DNA from: UBA4742 sp002403895
GTDB taxonomy: Bacteria > Actinomycetota > Acidimicrobiia > Acidimicrobiales > Acidimicrobilacustridaceae
Length of the DNA stretch: 64,000 bases
Direction of reading: 5' to 3'
Assembly: GCA_036823295.1 (NCBI GenBank)
Contig: DAISGD010000010.1
Coordinates: forward strand, 1 to 64,000
Shown: positions 17,495 to 26,606 of the stretch, in pieces
How positions within the stretch are numbered: the stretch's first letter is position 1
Layout of the letters: every line of letters begins with the position of its first letter
Notes under the pieces: generated by a model
Told to the model about the DNA's origin: nothing
What the model saw: only the letters and a program-made list of their open reading frames with translations
Database searches by the model: none
Program-made: the position numbers and the translations under genes

Positions 17495-17989
17495 TCAGGC
17501 GTCGATGTCGCTCACGCCACCCGTCGTCCACCAACTAGCGGTGAGCTTGAGGCCGGGCACGGCGGCCCGGGGTTGCATCTCCTCGTAGGTGCGCTTGTAG
17601 CCGGTGTGGGCGATCTTCCACTCGCCGTTGACCTTCTCGTAGCGGTCCTCGTAGAACGCCGCGCCCCGGATGGTGAGGTCCCAGTCGGTCATGACCACGA
17701 CGTCGTCCATGGCCCATGTGCCGGTGGCCGTGGTGGGCGACGTCAGCTCGATCTCGGGCTGATGGATGCGGTGGCTGGAATGGAACGTGTCGGCGCCCAT
17801 CGAGCGGGACAGGAACTCGATGATGGCCTCGCGTCCCTCGTAGCGGTACTTGCCGCCGCTGTACGCCGCCACCGCGTCATCGGTGAAGCAGGTGGCCATC
17901 TCGTCCCACAGCTTCTGGTCGAGGGTGCGCATGTAGCGGTATTTCACGCGCTTGATGGCTTCGAGTTCCACGAGGTCGTCGGCGTTCAT
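17495..17989 (-). CDS. SnoaL/NTF2-like family protein
   Basis: 164 residues beginning MNADDLVELEAIKRVKYRYM, a typical N-terminal helix of SnoaL-4-type dehydratase-like proteins. It continues with FTDDAVAAYSGGKYRYEGREAI, SSHRIHQPEIEL and FYEDRYEKVNGEWKIAHTGY. Substrate unknown. I use the ATG at 17989 because the longer open frame (to 18499) overlaps the XRE gene and is not protein-like. Confidence 0.78.
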   Translation of the reverse strand: MNADDLVELEAIKRVKYRYMRTLDQKLWDEMATCFTDDAVAAYSGGKYRYEGREAIIEFLSRSMGADTFHSSHRIHQPEIELTSPTTATGTWAMDDVVVMTDWDLTIRGAAFYEDRYEKVNGEWKIAHTGYKRTYEEMQPRAAVPGLKLTASWWTTGGVSDIDA

Positions 17990-18057
17990 GGCCCCACCGT
18001 AGGTCGGGTCTGACGGGTCATCAGGTGTGGTTGGCGGCTGGCGACCATGGACCGGGA

Positions 18058-18693
18058 TCAGACGCCGTGCACCGCGCCGTCGCGCCGGTCGTGCTGGGCC
18101 GCCGGGGCGGCCGCCACCATGGTGAAGCGCAACGCCTTGCGGCCACGATTGGCGTAGCCATGAGGACGGTCGGCCTCGAACAACACCGCCGAACCGGCCG
18201 GTACGGCATGGTCCACGCCGTCGACCGACAGCGTCAGGGTGCCGTCGTGGACGTGGAGCATCTCCCGGGTGCCGGGCTGATGGTCCTGGGAGGGGTAGGC
18301 GTCGCCGGGCGTCATCCGCCACTCCCACAGCTCGAGGTGCTCCCGCCGGTCGCTGCCCACCAGGAGCCGGCCCACGCTGCCCGGTTTGCCGTGCCACAAC
18401 TCCGCCGCTTCGTCCGGTCCCACGATACGGACGGCGGGGGCCTGGCCCAACTCGACTATCGCCGCGAGCGAGATGCCGAACGCCTCGGCCACGCGACACA
18501 GGGTGCCGATGCTGGGGTTCGTCCGGTTCTGCTCGATCTGCACGAGCATGCCCTTGCTCACCCCGGAGCGGCCGGCCAACTCGTCGAGTGTCCAGCCCTG
18601 CTCGGTGCGCATGGCCCGGACGTTGCGGGCGATGGTCGAGATGGTGGCAGACGACGGATCGGCGGCCTCATCGACGGGCTCGACTTCAGTCAT
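18058..18693 (-). CDS. XRE-family regulator with C-terminal cupin domain
   Basis: 211 residues. An N-terminal helix-turn-helix (WTLDELAGRSGVSKGMLVQIE, about residues 34-54) is followed by a cupin barrel (PGTREMLHVHDGTLTLSVDG, then VLFEADRPHGYAN). Such HTH-cupin proteins repress adjacent transporters or catabolic genes and sense small molecules. The ATG at 18693 has AGGAG eight bases ahead; a GTG at 18702 is possible. It is divergent from the EamA transporter gene at 18813, its likely target. Confidence 0.9.
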   Translation of the reverse strand: MTEVEPVDEAADPSSATISTIARNVRAMRTEQGWTLDELAGRSGVSKGMLVQIEQNRTNPSIGTLCRVAEAFGISLAAIVELGQAPAVRIVGPDEAAELWHGKPGSVGRLLVGSDRREHLELWEWRMTPGDAYPSQDHQPGTREMLHVHDGTLTLSVDGVDHAVPAGSAVLFEADRPHGYANRGRKALRFTMVAAAPAAQHDRRDGAVHGV

Positions 18694-18720
18694 GGTCCCC
18701 ACTCCTCACCGGACAGAATG

Positions 18721-18760
18721 ACCAGTGTAGTGACCAACTGGTACATTCTGTTGTTATACT
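18721..18760. promoter_or_regulatory. AT-rich divergent promoter region with inverted repeat
   Basis: Between the XRE-cupin and EamA genes, ACCAGT (18721-18726) and ACTGGT (18737-18742) form an inverted repeat. A -10-like TATACT lies at 18755-18760, in a tract clearly richer in A/T than its surroundings. A promoter for the exporter with an overlapping operator is plausible. Confidence 0.35.
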
Positions 18761-18812
18761 CGTCTGTTGTACCGCGTAGTCCACTGTATCGACCGACCCC
18801 AAGAGTCCCGCC

Positions 18813-19661
18813 ATGACCGCCATCCTCGCTCTCAGTGCCGCCGTCGTCTACGGAACCGCCGATTTCTTCGGCGGCGTCGCCGCGCGCCGTACCTCCCCGA
18901 TGGCCGTCACCCTGTCCGCCCACCTCGTCGGCCTGATGCTGCTGGTCGTGGCCATCCCCGTGCTGCCGGCCGCCCATCCCCAGGTCAGCGACCTCGTCTA
19001 TGGCGGGGTGGCTGGGGCCTTCGGAGCCGGCGGACTGATCCTGTTCTACCGGGCCCTGTCGCGGGGGACCATGAGCGTGGTGGCACCGGTGGCCGCCCTG
19101 TTCGGCGCCGCCCTACCCGTCGTGGTCGGGGTCGGCCTCGGCGAGGAGCTCTCCATCCCCGCTCTGGTGGGGATCGCCATCGCCATCGCGGCCGTCGGCC
19201 TTGTCAGCCGGGAGGGCGAGCCCAGCGATGCGCGCCGCTCCCACGGGCCAGGCGACCATCCCCTGGTTCTGGCCATGATCGCCGGCGGCGCCTTCGGCAG
19301 CTTCTTCGTCCTGCTCAGCCAGACCCACGCCTCGGCCGGCCTGTGGCCGCTGCTGAGCGCTCGGGTGGTATCAGTCGCCCTTCTGGCCACCGTCACCGTG
19401 CTCAGCGGACGGTCGCTCCGCCCCGCGCCGGGCAGCCGTCGCCTCGTCATGGCCGCCGGCGCGGGCGACATGGTGGCCAACATCTTGTACCTGCTGGCCG
19501 TGCGTCGCGGGCTCGTCTCCCTGGTCGCGGTGATCGTCGCCCTGTACCCGGCTACCACCGTGCTGTTGGCCCAGGTGGTATTGGGCGAGCGACTGCGGCG
19601 CATCCAGATCAGCGGTCTGGTGCTGGCCGCGGGGGCCGCCACCCTGCTCGCCCTGGCCTGA
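18813..19661 (+). CDS. EamA/DMT-family transporter
   Basis: 282 residues with ten predicted transmembrane segments in two five-helix halves, the standard drug/metabolite transporter layout. It begins MTAILALSAAVVYGTADFFGG; the second half includes GAFGSFFVLLSQTHAS and YPATTVLLAQVVLGERL, the conserved EamA end. Substrate unknown. It is divergent from the XRE-cupin regulator. Confidence 0.9.
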   Translation: MTAILALSAAVVYGTADFFGGVAARRTSPMAVTLSAHLVGLMLLVVAIPVLPAAHPQVSDLVYGGVAGAFGAGGLILFYRALSRGTMSVVAPVAALFGAALPVVVGVGLGEELSIPALVGIAIAIAAVGLVSREGEPSDARRSHGPGDHPLVLAMIAGGAFGSFFVLLSQTHASAGLWPLLSARVVSVALLATVTVLSGRSLRPAPGSRRLVMAAGAGDMVANILYLLAVRRGLVSLVAVIVALYPATTVLLAQVVLGERLRRIQISGLVLAAGAATLLALA

Positions 19662-19760
19662 GCCTCCTCGCCTTCCGCTCTGCACCGGGGGCCTCCGCCT
19701 GAGGCCGCATGCTGGCGCACCGACCGGGCACGCGGCCACGAATCGTGGCACCATCGCGTC

Positions 19761-20114
19761 GTGCTGGACCACGACGAAGAGCGCCGGTTGGCCGAGATCG
19801 AAGACCACCTGCGGCTGGACGATCCCGATTGGTTGGGGCAGTTCGAGGCGAGCGCGGATCGGACGCCGGGTGGTGACCAGACGACCGACGACTCCGATGA
19901 GCCCTACCAGCTCGTGGACCCACCGCATCCGGTGGTGCGCAGCATCCTCGCGCTGGCGGCGGCCGTGCTGGTCACGGCGTTGGTGACCGTTGTCTTCGGA
20001 CCGAACCTCGGTGGTCTGGTGGCCGTGCTTTCGCTGTGCATCTCGGGGATGTACGCCTATCAGCTCCTGCGCGGCTGCCCGGGCCTGCGGTCATCGTCCG
20101 CGGACGACGACTGA
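19761..20114 (+). CDS. DUF3040 membrane protein
   Basis: 117 residues. The N-terminus (LDHDEERRLAEIEDHL, then DDPDWLGQF) matches the DUF3040 pattern of actinobacterial proteins: L-x-x-x-E-x-x-x-L-x-x-I-E-x-x-L followed by D-P. Two hydrophobic segments lie at about residues 60-78 and 81-98. The start is a GTG at 19761. Function unknown. Confidence 0.72.
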   Translation: MLDHDEERRLAEIEDHLRLDDPDWLGQFEASADRTPGGDQTTDDSDEPYQLVDPPHPVVRSILALAAAVLVTALVTVVFGPNLGGLVAVLSLCISGMYAYQLLRGCPGLRSSSADDD

Positions 20115-20135
20115 CCCCATCACCACCCCCGGTCC

Positions 20136-20807
20136 ATGAACGAAGCCCGCTCGGGGCCGGCCTCGCGCCCCGCCGACAACCCGGCCGCCGCCGAGGAGAT
20201 CGGCGTCGGCCCTCATCCTCAGCCGTGGCCTGACGATCCCCGCCTCGATCCCGAGCTCTTGCGCGACGGCGACCGACGCAACGTGGCCGACCGCTACCGC
20301 TACTGGGCGAACGCCGCCATCTTGGCCGACCTCGACACCCGTCGACACCCGTTCCACGTGGCCATCGAAAACTGGAACCACGACATGAACATCGGGACCG
20401 TCGTGCGCAACGCCAACGCTTTCGCGGCGGAGGAGGTCCACATCGTGGGTCGCCGGAAATGGAACCGGCGGGGGGCCATGGTCACCGACCGCTACCAGCA
20501 CATCCGTCACCACCCCACCATCGACGACCTGGTGGCGTGGGCAGAGGACGAGGATCTCCCCCTGGTGGGCATCGACAACCTGCCCGGCTCGGTCCCGTTG
20601 GAGTCGGTGGCCCTGCCCCTGCGGTGCGTGCTGCTCCTCGGTCAGGAAGGACCTGGGTTGTCCGACGCCGCTCGGGCGGCGGTGGGGATGGTGTGCTCCA
20701 TCAGCCAGTACGGCTCGACCCGGTCCATCAACGCCGGGGTGGCATCAGGCATCGCCATGCACACCTGGATCCGCCAGCACGCGGAGCCCCCTTCCGAATC
20801 GGCGTAG
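20136..20807 (+). CDS. SpoU/TrmH-family RNA 2'-O-methyltransferase
   Basis: 223 residues. The three SPOUT motifs are visible: NIGTVVRNANAF (motif 1), LLLGQEGPGLSDAA (motif 2) and SISQYGSTRSINAGVASGIA (motif 3, normally LNVSVAxGI). They form the knotted SAM site. Motif 3 reads QYGSTRSINAG, a recognised variant. Its stop codon lies inside the left arm of a 23-base hairpin shared with the opposing gatD gene. Confidence 0.88.
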   Translation: MNEARSGPASRPADNPAAAEEIGVGPHPQPWPDDPRLDPELLRDGDRRNVADRYRYWANAAILADLDTRRHPFHVAIENWNHDMNIGTVVRNANAFAAEEVHIVGRRKWNRRGAMVTDRYQHIRHHPTIDDLVAWAEDEDLPLVGIDNLPGSVPLESVALPLRCVLLLGQEGPGLSDAARAAVGMVCSISQYGSTRSINAGVASGIAMHTWIRQHAEPPSESA

Positions 20808-20867
20808 GAAACGGTCGCTAGAGCGACGACCGTTTCCTACGNNNNNNNNNNTTCCTACGCCGATTCG
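20795..20867. terminator. Bidirectional hairpin terminator interrupted by the scaffold gap
   Basis: The left arm is at 20795-20817, with a 9-base loop at 20818-20826. The right arm starts at 20827-20841 and continues after the N run at 20852-20867. When the N run and the duplicated TTCCTACG are removed, the arms match perfectly over 23 bases. The stop codons of both convergent genes fall in this structure. Confidence 0.65.
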
Positions 20868-21642
20868 AGGATGGGTGGGCGGCCGGTTCCACCTCGGCGC
20901 GGGCTGCGGCAGCGACGGCTAGGCGTTCGCGGTGGAGCCGCTCGGCCAGCAGGACGGGAAGCGGGTCGAGGGGGCCCACCACCCAGGCGAGGAGGACATC
21001 GGCCAAATGCGGATTGCGCGGGAGCACGGGCCCGTGCAGGTACGTGCCCACCACCTGGCCGGTGACGGCGCCGTCAAAGTGATGATCGTTGCCCACGCCC
21101 ACCGTGACCCGACCGAGGGCCACCGAGCCGGGGCCGAGGACGGTGCGACCGCCGTGGTTCTCGAATCCGGTCAGCGGCTCGGAACCGAGCAAGCCCGCCG
21201 CTCCCAGCGGGCCGTCGGACGGATCGACCACGCACTCGCCCACCGCCCGCACCTCCAGCCGGTCGGTCGTGCAGTCGAGCAGGCCGATCCCGGTGTGAGG
21301 CTCGCCATCGGATCCACCGAACTCGCGCCCCAGTACCTGCATGCCGGCGCAGACGGCCAGCACGGCCGCCCCGCGGTCGACGGCGCGCTCGAGGCCGCTC
21401 AGCAGCACGGTGTCGCGCAGCAAGGCCAGCTGGGCGGCGTCCTCCCCACCCCCGATGACCAGAACCCGCACGTGGTCGGGCACCTCCGCCCCGGGCCCCA
21501 GGGGCACCACCTCGGCGGCGATACCGCGCCACTGCAACCGGCGGACCAAGACCACGGCGTTGCCGCTGTCGCCGTAGGTCCCGAGCAAGTCGGGACGAAC
21601 CAGGCCGATACCGACCGGGGTGGTGGCGCGTTCACCGGGCAC
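20818..21642 (-). CDS. gatD: Lipid II isoglutaminyl synthase, glutaminase subunit GatD
   Basis: Class-I glutamine amidotransferase that supplies ammonia to MurT for amidating D-glutamate of lipid II. Catalytic Cys98 lies in AVCAGMQVLG and the His of YLHGPVLPRNP (His203) is present. The N-terminal YGDSGNAVVL segment is typical of GatD. The gene overlaps murT by eleven bases or so. Its last codons run across the scaffold gap, so the stated length is inflated by the ten N and a duplicated octamer (18 bases, six codons). Confidence 0.92.
   Translation of the reverse strand: MPGERATTPVGIGLVRPDLLGTYGDSGNAVVLVRRLQWRGIAAEVVPLGPGAEVPDHVRVLVIGGGEDAAQLALLRDTVLLSGLERAVDRGAAVLAVCAGMQVLGREFGGSDGEPHTGIGLLDCTTDRLEVRAVGECVVDPSDGPLGAAGLLGSEPLTGFENHGGRTVLGPGSVALGRVTVGVGNDHHFDGAVTGQVVGTYLHGPVLPRNPHLADVLLAWVVGPLDPLPVLLAERLHRERLAVAAAARAEVEPAAHPSSNRRRXXXXRRKRSSL
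20842..20851. other. Scaffold gap (ten N)
   Basis: Ten undetermined bases. The eight bases before it (20834-20841) and after it (20852-20859) are identical, so two contigs that overlap were probably joined with a nominal gap. See the finding on the hairpin. Confidence 0.9.
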
Positions 21643-22903
21643 GGGCCAGCTCCGATCGCACCTGCTGGAAAGCGCTGTAGTTGGCGATCAGCTCGACCGG
21701 GCCCGGACCGGCCAGGCCGGCGGCGGCCACCAGCGAGTCGGCCACGGTGACGTCGATCTCCGCGTAGACCAGGCGCACGGCCAGGTCGGTGGCCCGCTCT
21801 CCGAAGCACACGACGGGGCGGCCGGCCAACAGCTCCATGGGGACGTCCCAGATCCACGACGGGTCGCGCCCGTCCTGCACCTGGGCGTTGAACCCGAGGA
21901 TGACGGGGGCGTCGGTGGCCCCCACCAGACCGAGCACGTCGACCCAGCCCGCCGGGTTCTTGGCCAGATGGAGGTGCAGGTGAGCGCCGTGATACGTGAC
22001 CCACTCGTAACGGCCCTCGATGCTGCGAATGGTCCGCCACCGCGCCAGCGCCTCGGCCGGGTCGACCTCGAGTTGCTCGACGGCGGCGAGGGCCATGGCG
22101 GCGTTGGCGGCGGCCGAACGCCCGGGCAGAGCCAGGTCCAGGGTGAGCGGGCCGGCCTCGGTCTCGACCACGCCATCTCCCAGGGCAAACGCGCAAGTCG
22201 GGCGGGCACGGCCGCACCCGTCGCAATGCCATCCGTCGCCGGCAAACGTGAGCAGCGCGCCACACCAGGGGCAGGCCGAGGCATCGAGCTCCCAGGCCAA
22301 TCCGGCCGCGACCCAGACCGTGGGGAGCTCGCCGGCGGCGAACACCACGAGGGGATCATCGCCGTTCGCCACGATCACCCGAGGTGGGTCGGCCGCCAAC
22401 GCTTCCTGCCAACGGTCGGCCGTCGCCCGGACCTCGTGCATCCGGTCGAGCTGATCACGAGACAGATTGAGCAGCACGACCACCTCAGGCCGCACCATCG
22501 ACAGGGCCCAGGGTACGACTGCCTCGTCCACCTCGAGGGCAGCCAGGGCAGCATCGGGCGATCGCAACAACGCGCCGGCAATCCCGTTGGCCAGGTTCGA
22601 CCCGGTGTGGTTGCTGGCGGTAAGCGCGGCGGTGGCCAGGCCCTCGGCAATGAGCCGGGTGGTGGTGGTCTTGCCGTTGGTCCCGGACACGAGCACCACC
22701 CGCATGGATCGGGCCAGCGTCGCCGCCACCGTGGGATCGATCCGGAGGGCGACCAATCCGCCGATGACGGTGCCCTCCCCGCGACCGGCGAGTTGGGACA
22801 CTTTGGACACAGCCCGCCCGGACACGAGGGCGGCCCGGCCTCGGAAGCCGGGACCGGCGTCGGGGCGAGGAGAAGCGGTCGGAGCGGGGGTCGAGTCGGC
22901 CAT
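21632..22903 (-). CDS. murT: Lipid II isoglutaminyl synthase, Mur-ligase subunit MurT
   Basis: About 423 residues. It has the Mur-ligase P-loop SGTNGKTTTTR (around residue 75), the MurT-type zinc ribbon CPWCG with CDGCG, NLSRDQLDRMHEV in the central domain, and a C-terminal DUF1727 domain. MurT activates the D-Glu carboxylate and uses GatD ammonia. The ATG at 22903 is preferred to the GTG at 22906. The gene pair is conserved in Actinobacteria and Gram-positive cocci. Confidence 0.93.
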   Translation of the reverse strand: MADSTPAPTASPRPDAGPGFRGRAALVSGRAVSKVSQLAGRGEGTVIGGLVALRIDPTVAATLARSMRVVLVSGTNGKTTTTRLIAEGLATAALTASNHTGSNLANGIAGALLRSPDAALAALEVDEAVVPWALSMVRPEVVVLLNLSRDQLDRMHEVRATADRWQEALAADPPRVIVANGDDPLVVFAAGELPTVWVAAGLAWELDASACPWCGALLTFAGDGWHCDGCGRARPTCAFALGDGVVETEAGPLTLDLALPGRSAAANAAMALAAVEQLEVDPAEALARWRTIRSIEGRYEWVTYHGAHLHLHLAKNPAGWVDVLGLVGATDAPVILGFNAQVQDGRDPSWIWDVPMELLAGRPVVCFGERATDLAVRLVYAEIDVTVADSLVAAAGLAGPGPVELIANYSAFQQVRSELARAR

Positions 22904-22987
22904 CACGAGTGGCCGAAACGGTACCCGACCCGGGCTGGTGGCCGAACCCCGATACCGGCCGAACTGGGTGGTCAGTAACCTGGCGGG

Positions 22988-23965
22988 GTGACATCACCCG
23001 GGGCCCACCGCGGTCACTCCCCCGAACACCAACCCGGGCTTGCCGCTGTTGGCCCCAGCCGCCAGACCCAACGCCGGGCGCTCACCTTCGCCCTCGTGGC
23101 CAACGCCAGCTTCCTCATCGCCGAGGTCATCGGTGGCCTCGTGTTCAACTCGCTGGCCCTGCTGGCCGACGCCGCCCACATGGCCTCCGACGTCATCGGC
23201 CTGAGCATCGCCCTGGTGGCCATGGCCCTCATCGCCCGCCCCGCCACTTCCCGCCACAGCTTCGGTCTCAAGCGAGCCGAGGTGCTGGCCGCCCAAGTCA
23301 ACGGCCTGATCCTGGTAGGCGTCTCGGCCTGGATCATCGTCGAGGCGGTACAGCGGTTCGGCACCACCGTCGACATCCGGGGCGGTGGGGTGATCGTGAT
23401 CGCCTCGCTGGGGCTGCTGGTGAACCTGGGCAGCGCGGTGATCCTGCTGCGGGCCCAGGGCCACAGCCTGAACATGCACGGCGCCGTCCTGCACATGGCC
23501 GCGGACGCGGCCGGTTCGGTGGGCGCCATCATCGCCGGCGTGGCGGTGGTGGTGTGGCAGGCGGACTGGGTCGACCCAGCCGTGTCCATCCTCATCGCCA
23601 TGCTGGTGCTGTGGTCGGCCTGGGGCCTGCTGCGCGACACCACCAACGTGTTGTTGGAGGGCACGCCGCGGGGCATCGATCCCGCCGACGTCGGCACCGC
23701 CCTGGCCGCCGAGACGAGCGTCGAGACCGTCCACCACCTCCATCTGTGGAGCGTGGCTTCGGATGAGCCGGCGCTGTCGGCCCACGTGGTGCTGGCGGGC
23801 GAGGTGACGTTGCACCAGGCTCAGGAGCGGGGCAACGAGCTGAAAGCCATGCTGGCCGAGCGGTTCGGCATCGACCACGCCACCCTCGAGCTCGAGTGCC
23901 ACCCGTGCGAGGACCCCCACACCGCCGAGCACATCGCCACCCACCCCCACGCGCACTCCGACTGA
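22988..23965 (+). CDS. Cation diffusion facilitator (zinc/cobalt-type) exporter
   Basis: 325 residues, six transmembrane segments. Metal-site residues are in LLADAAHMASDV (TM2) and LHMAADAAGS (TM5), the HxxxD pairs of CzcD/ZitB-type proteins. A cytoplasmic C-terminal domain and a His-rich tail (HIATHPHAHSD) follow. It probably exports Zn or a similar divalent ion. The start is a GTG at 22988, 84 bases from the divergent murT gene. It neighbours the csoR-copA pair. Confidence 0.92.
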   Translation: MTSPGAHRGHSPEHQPGLAAVGPSRQTQRRALTFALVANASFLIAEVIGGLVFNSLALLADAAHMASDVIGLSIALVAMALIARPATSRHSFGLKRAEVLAAQVNGLILVGVSAWIIVEAVQRFGTTVDIRGGGVIVIASLGLLVNLGSAVILLRAQGHSLNMHGAVLHMAADAAGSVGAIIAGVAVVVWQADWVDPAVSILIAMLVLWSAWGLLRDTTNVLLEGTPRGIDPADVGTALAAETSVETVHHLHLWSVASDEPALSAHVVLAGEVTLHQAQERGNELKAMLAERFGIDHATLELECHPCEDPHTAEHIATHPHAHSD

Positions 23966-24001
23966 GTCTTCCTCAAGGCGCCGACCGACCTGGGTTAGCG
24001 G

Positions 24002-24283
24002 TCAGCTGCGCAGGAGGCGGGCGACGGCGGCGACCGCCTCCTCGACCTTGGCATCGCCGGCCGCGGGACTCTCCTCGGCGGCCTCACGTACGCAGTGGCG
24101 CATGTGCTCGTCGAGCAGGCCGAGCCCCACACCCTGCAGGGCGCGGGTCACCGAGGAGATCTGGGTGAGCACGTTGATGCAGTACTGCTCGTCGTCGATC
24201 ATCTTCTGAAGGCCGCGGACCTGCCCTTCGATGCGGCGCAAGCGCTTGACGTAGTCGTCCTTGGTGATGGAGTAGCCAGCCAT
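24002..24283 (-). CDS. csoR: CsoR-family copper-sensing repressor
   Basis: 93 residues, all-helical DUF156 fold. The Cu(I) ligand set Cys-His-Cys is present: Cys in EQYCINVL, and His and Cys in EHMRHCV. The start ATG at 24283 gives MAGYSITKDDYVKRLRR; the open frame extends to 24442 but overlaps copA in antisense. It is divergent from copA with a 25-base gap, so it should repress copA (and itself) until copper binds. Confidence 0.9.
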   Translation of the reverse strand: MAGYSITKDDYVKRLRRIEGQVRGLQKMIDDEQYCINVLTQISSVTRALQGVGLGLLDEHMRHCVREAAEESPAAGDAKVEEAVAAVARLLRS

Positions 24284-24308
24284 AGGGTCGGGGGGTATCC
24301 TATCCCAC
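24284..24308. promoter_or_regulatory. csoR-copA intergenic region with a GC-box, likely CsoR operator
   Basis: The 25 bases between the two start codons contain a G-run followed by TATCCTATCCC, an imperfect inverted arrangement of GGG...TATCC. CsoR operators are G/C-tract pseudo-palindromes flanked by TA steps. The gap is so short that promoter elements must lie partly within the coding sequences or the transcripts be nearly leaderless. Confidence 0.4.
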
Positions 24309-26606
24309 ATGACCACCGTGCGCACCGACCTTCCCATCGAAGGAATGACGTGCACCGCCTGTGCCGCCCGTATCGGCAAGGGGCTGGGCCAGATCGACGG
24401 CGTCGACGAGGCCAGCGTCAACTTCGCCAACCACCGGGCCACCGTCGTCTACGACCCCGAGGCGGTGACGGTGGGCGATCTGCGGGCCACGGTCGCCTCC
24501 CTCGGGTACGCCAGCCCGGAGCCCGACGACCAGGCTGAGGCCGAGCGGGCGTGGCAACGCACGCTTGCCCGGCGGCTGGTGTTGGCCGCCGTGCTCACTG
24601 TCCCCGCCCTGTTGCTCTCGATGATCCCGGCCCTGCAGTTCTCGCGCTGGCCGTGGCTGGCGTTCGTGCTCATCACGCCCGTCGTGTTCGTGAGCGGGGC
24701 GGGGTTCCACCGAGCGGCGGTGCTGAACCTCCGCCACGGCACCGCCACCATGGACACCCTCGTGTCCCTGGGCACCCTGGCTGCCTGGGGATGGTCGACG
24801 GTGGCTCTTGTGTTCCTCGGCGCCGGCGAAGTCGGGGGCGGGTCGATGGCGGCCGGCTCGACCGACCTGCCCAACGTGTACTTCGAGACGGCGGGGGTGA
24901 TCGTCACCTTGATCCTGCTGGGTAAGTGGTTCGAGGCCCGGGCCACCCGGCGCTCGGGCGATGCCTTGCGGGCCCTGGCCGAACTGGGGGCCAAGACGGC
25001 CACGCTCGATGACGGTCGCGAGATCCCGCTCGATGCGCTCGAGGTGGGCATGCGCTTCGTCGTGCGGCCGGGGGCCAAGGTCGCCACTGACGGAACCGTG
25101 GTCGACGGTCACTCCGCGGTGGACATGAGCATGCTCACCGGTGAGCCGGTGCCCGTCGAGGTCGGTCCCGGCGACATGGTCATCGGGGCCACCGTGAACA
25201 CCAACGGCCACCTCGTGGTGCAAGCCACCAAGGTGGGGGCCGACACCGCCCTGGCGCAGATCGTCCGGCTGGTGGAACTGGCGCAGGGTTCACGAGCACC
25301 CGTGCAGCGCCTGGTCGACCGGGTCGCCGCTGTGTTCGTGCCCGCCGTGCTGGTCATCGCTCTGCTCACCCTGCTGGGCTGGCTGGTGACTGGTCATCCT
25401 GCCAGCGATGCCTTCACCGCGGCGGTGGCCGTGCTCATCATCGCCTGCCCCTGCGCCCTGGGCTTGGCCACGCCGACCGCCATCATGGTCGGCACCGGTC
25501 GGGGCGCCCAGCTCGGCGTGATCATCAAGGGCGGCGAGGTGCTGGAGCGGGCCGAGCAGGTGGACGTGGCCGTGGTCGACAAGACCGGCACCCTCACCGA
25601 GGCCCGCATGGAGCTGGCCGACGTGGCCCCCTCCCCCGGCGTGGACCGCACCGAGGCCTTGGCCCGCGCCGCGGCCCTCGAGGCCCGGTCCGAACATCCG
25701 ATCGCCGCTGCCATCGTGCGCGCCGTGATCGACGTGGACCTGCCCGAGGTGACCGACTTCGTGAACCGTCCCGGCCTCGGCGTACGGGGCCTGATCGACG
25801 GCGTCGAGACCCGCGTCGGGCGTCGCTCACTGTTCGACGTCGTGCCCGCCGAGATCGAGGACGCCACCAGCGCCGCCGAGGCCCGGGGCCACACTGCGGT
25901 GCTCGTGGGTTGGGGCGGCGACGACGGAGCGGTCCCCGCCCGGGCCGTGCTCGAGGTGGCCGACCGGGTGCGGCCGACCAGCGCCGCCGCGGTAGCTGAT
26001 CTGCATCGCATGGGCCTGGAGGTAGTGGTGGTCACCGGCGACAACCGCCGGACCGCCGAAGCCGTCGCCGCCGAGGTCGAAGCCGACCGGGTGGTGTCCG
26101 AGGTCCTGCCCGAGGACAAGGTGGCGGAGGTGCGCCGCCTGCAGGCCGAGGGCCACCGGGTGGCCATGATCGGCGACGGAGTGAACGACGCTCCCGCGCT
26201 GGCCGCCGCCGATCTGGGCATCGCCATGGGCACGGGGACCGACGTGGCCATCGAAGCCTCGGACTTGACCGTCGTGAGCGGCGATCTGCGGGCTGCCGCC
26301 GATGCCATCGCCCTGGCCCGGCGCACATTTTCGACGATCAAGGGCAACCTCTTCTGGGCCTTCGCCTACAACGTGGCCGCCATCCCCTTGGCCGCCCTCG
26401 GCGTGCTCAACCCGATGATCGCGGCGGGGGCCATGGGCTTCTCGTCGGTGTTCGTGGTGAGCAACAGCTTGCGGCTCCGCCGCTTCCAGGGCGTCCGCGG
26501 CGCCACGAACGCCCCACCACACCCCGGTCCCTCTCCTTTGGACGTCACTTCTGCCCGCCCAGCGGGAAGATCCGGGGGGGAAATCGGCCAGCTCAGGCGA
26601 CGATGA
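24309..26606 (+). CDS. copA: Copper-translocating P1B-type ATPase
   Basis: 765 residues. It has one N-terminal heavy-metal domain with GMTCTACAAR (Cys15, Cys18). The P-type core has the TGEPVPV actuator loop, the transmembrane CPC metal site in ACPCALGLATP, phosphorylation motif DKTGTLT, the HP motif (SEHPIAAA) and GDGVNDAPAL. Cu(I) export is the expected role. A Pro/Arg-rich C-terminal extension of about 40 residues reaches 14 bases into the convergent transpeptidase gene. Confidence 0.95.
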   Translation: MTTVRTDLPIEGMTCTACAARIGKGLGQIDGVDEASVNFANHRATVVYDPEAVTVGDLRATVASLGYASPEPDDQAEAERAWQRTLARRLVLAAVLTVPALLLSMIPALQFSRWPWLAFVLITPVVFVSGAGFHRAAVLNLRHGTATMDTLVSLGTLAAWGWSTVALVFLGAGEVGGGSMAAGSTDLPNVYFETAGVIVTLILLGKWFEARATRRSGDALRALAELGAKTATLDDGREIPLDALEVGMRFVVRPGAKVATDGTVVDGHSAVDMSMLTGEPVPVEVGPGDMVIGATVNTNGHLVVQATKVGADTALAQIVRLVELAQGSRAPVQRLVDRVAAVFVPAVLVIALLTLLGWLVTGHPASDAFTAAVAVLIIACPCALGLATPTAIMVGTGRGAQLGVIIKGGEVLERAEQVDVAVVDKTGTLTEARMELADVAPSPGVDRTEALARAAALEARSEHPIAAAIVRAVIDVDLPEVTDFVNRPGLGVRGLIDGVETRVGRRSLFDVVPAEIEDATSAAEARGHTAVLVGWGGDDGAVPARAVLEVADRVRPTSAAAVADLHRMGLEVVVVTGDNRRTAEAVAAEVEADRVVSEVLPEDKVAEVRRLQAEGHRVAMIGDGVNDAPALAAADLGIAMGTGTDVAIEASDLTVVSGDLRAAADAIALARRTFSTIKGNLFWAFAYNVAAIPLAALGVLNPMIAAGAMGFSSVFVVSNSLRLRRFQGVRGATNAPPHPGPSPLDVTSARPAGRSGGEIGQLRRR

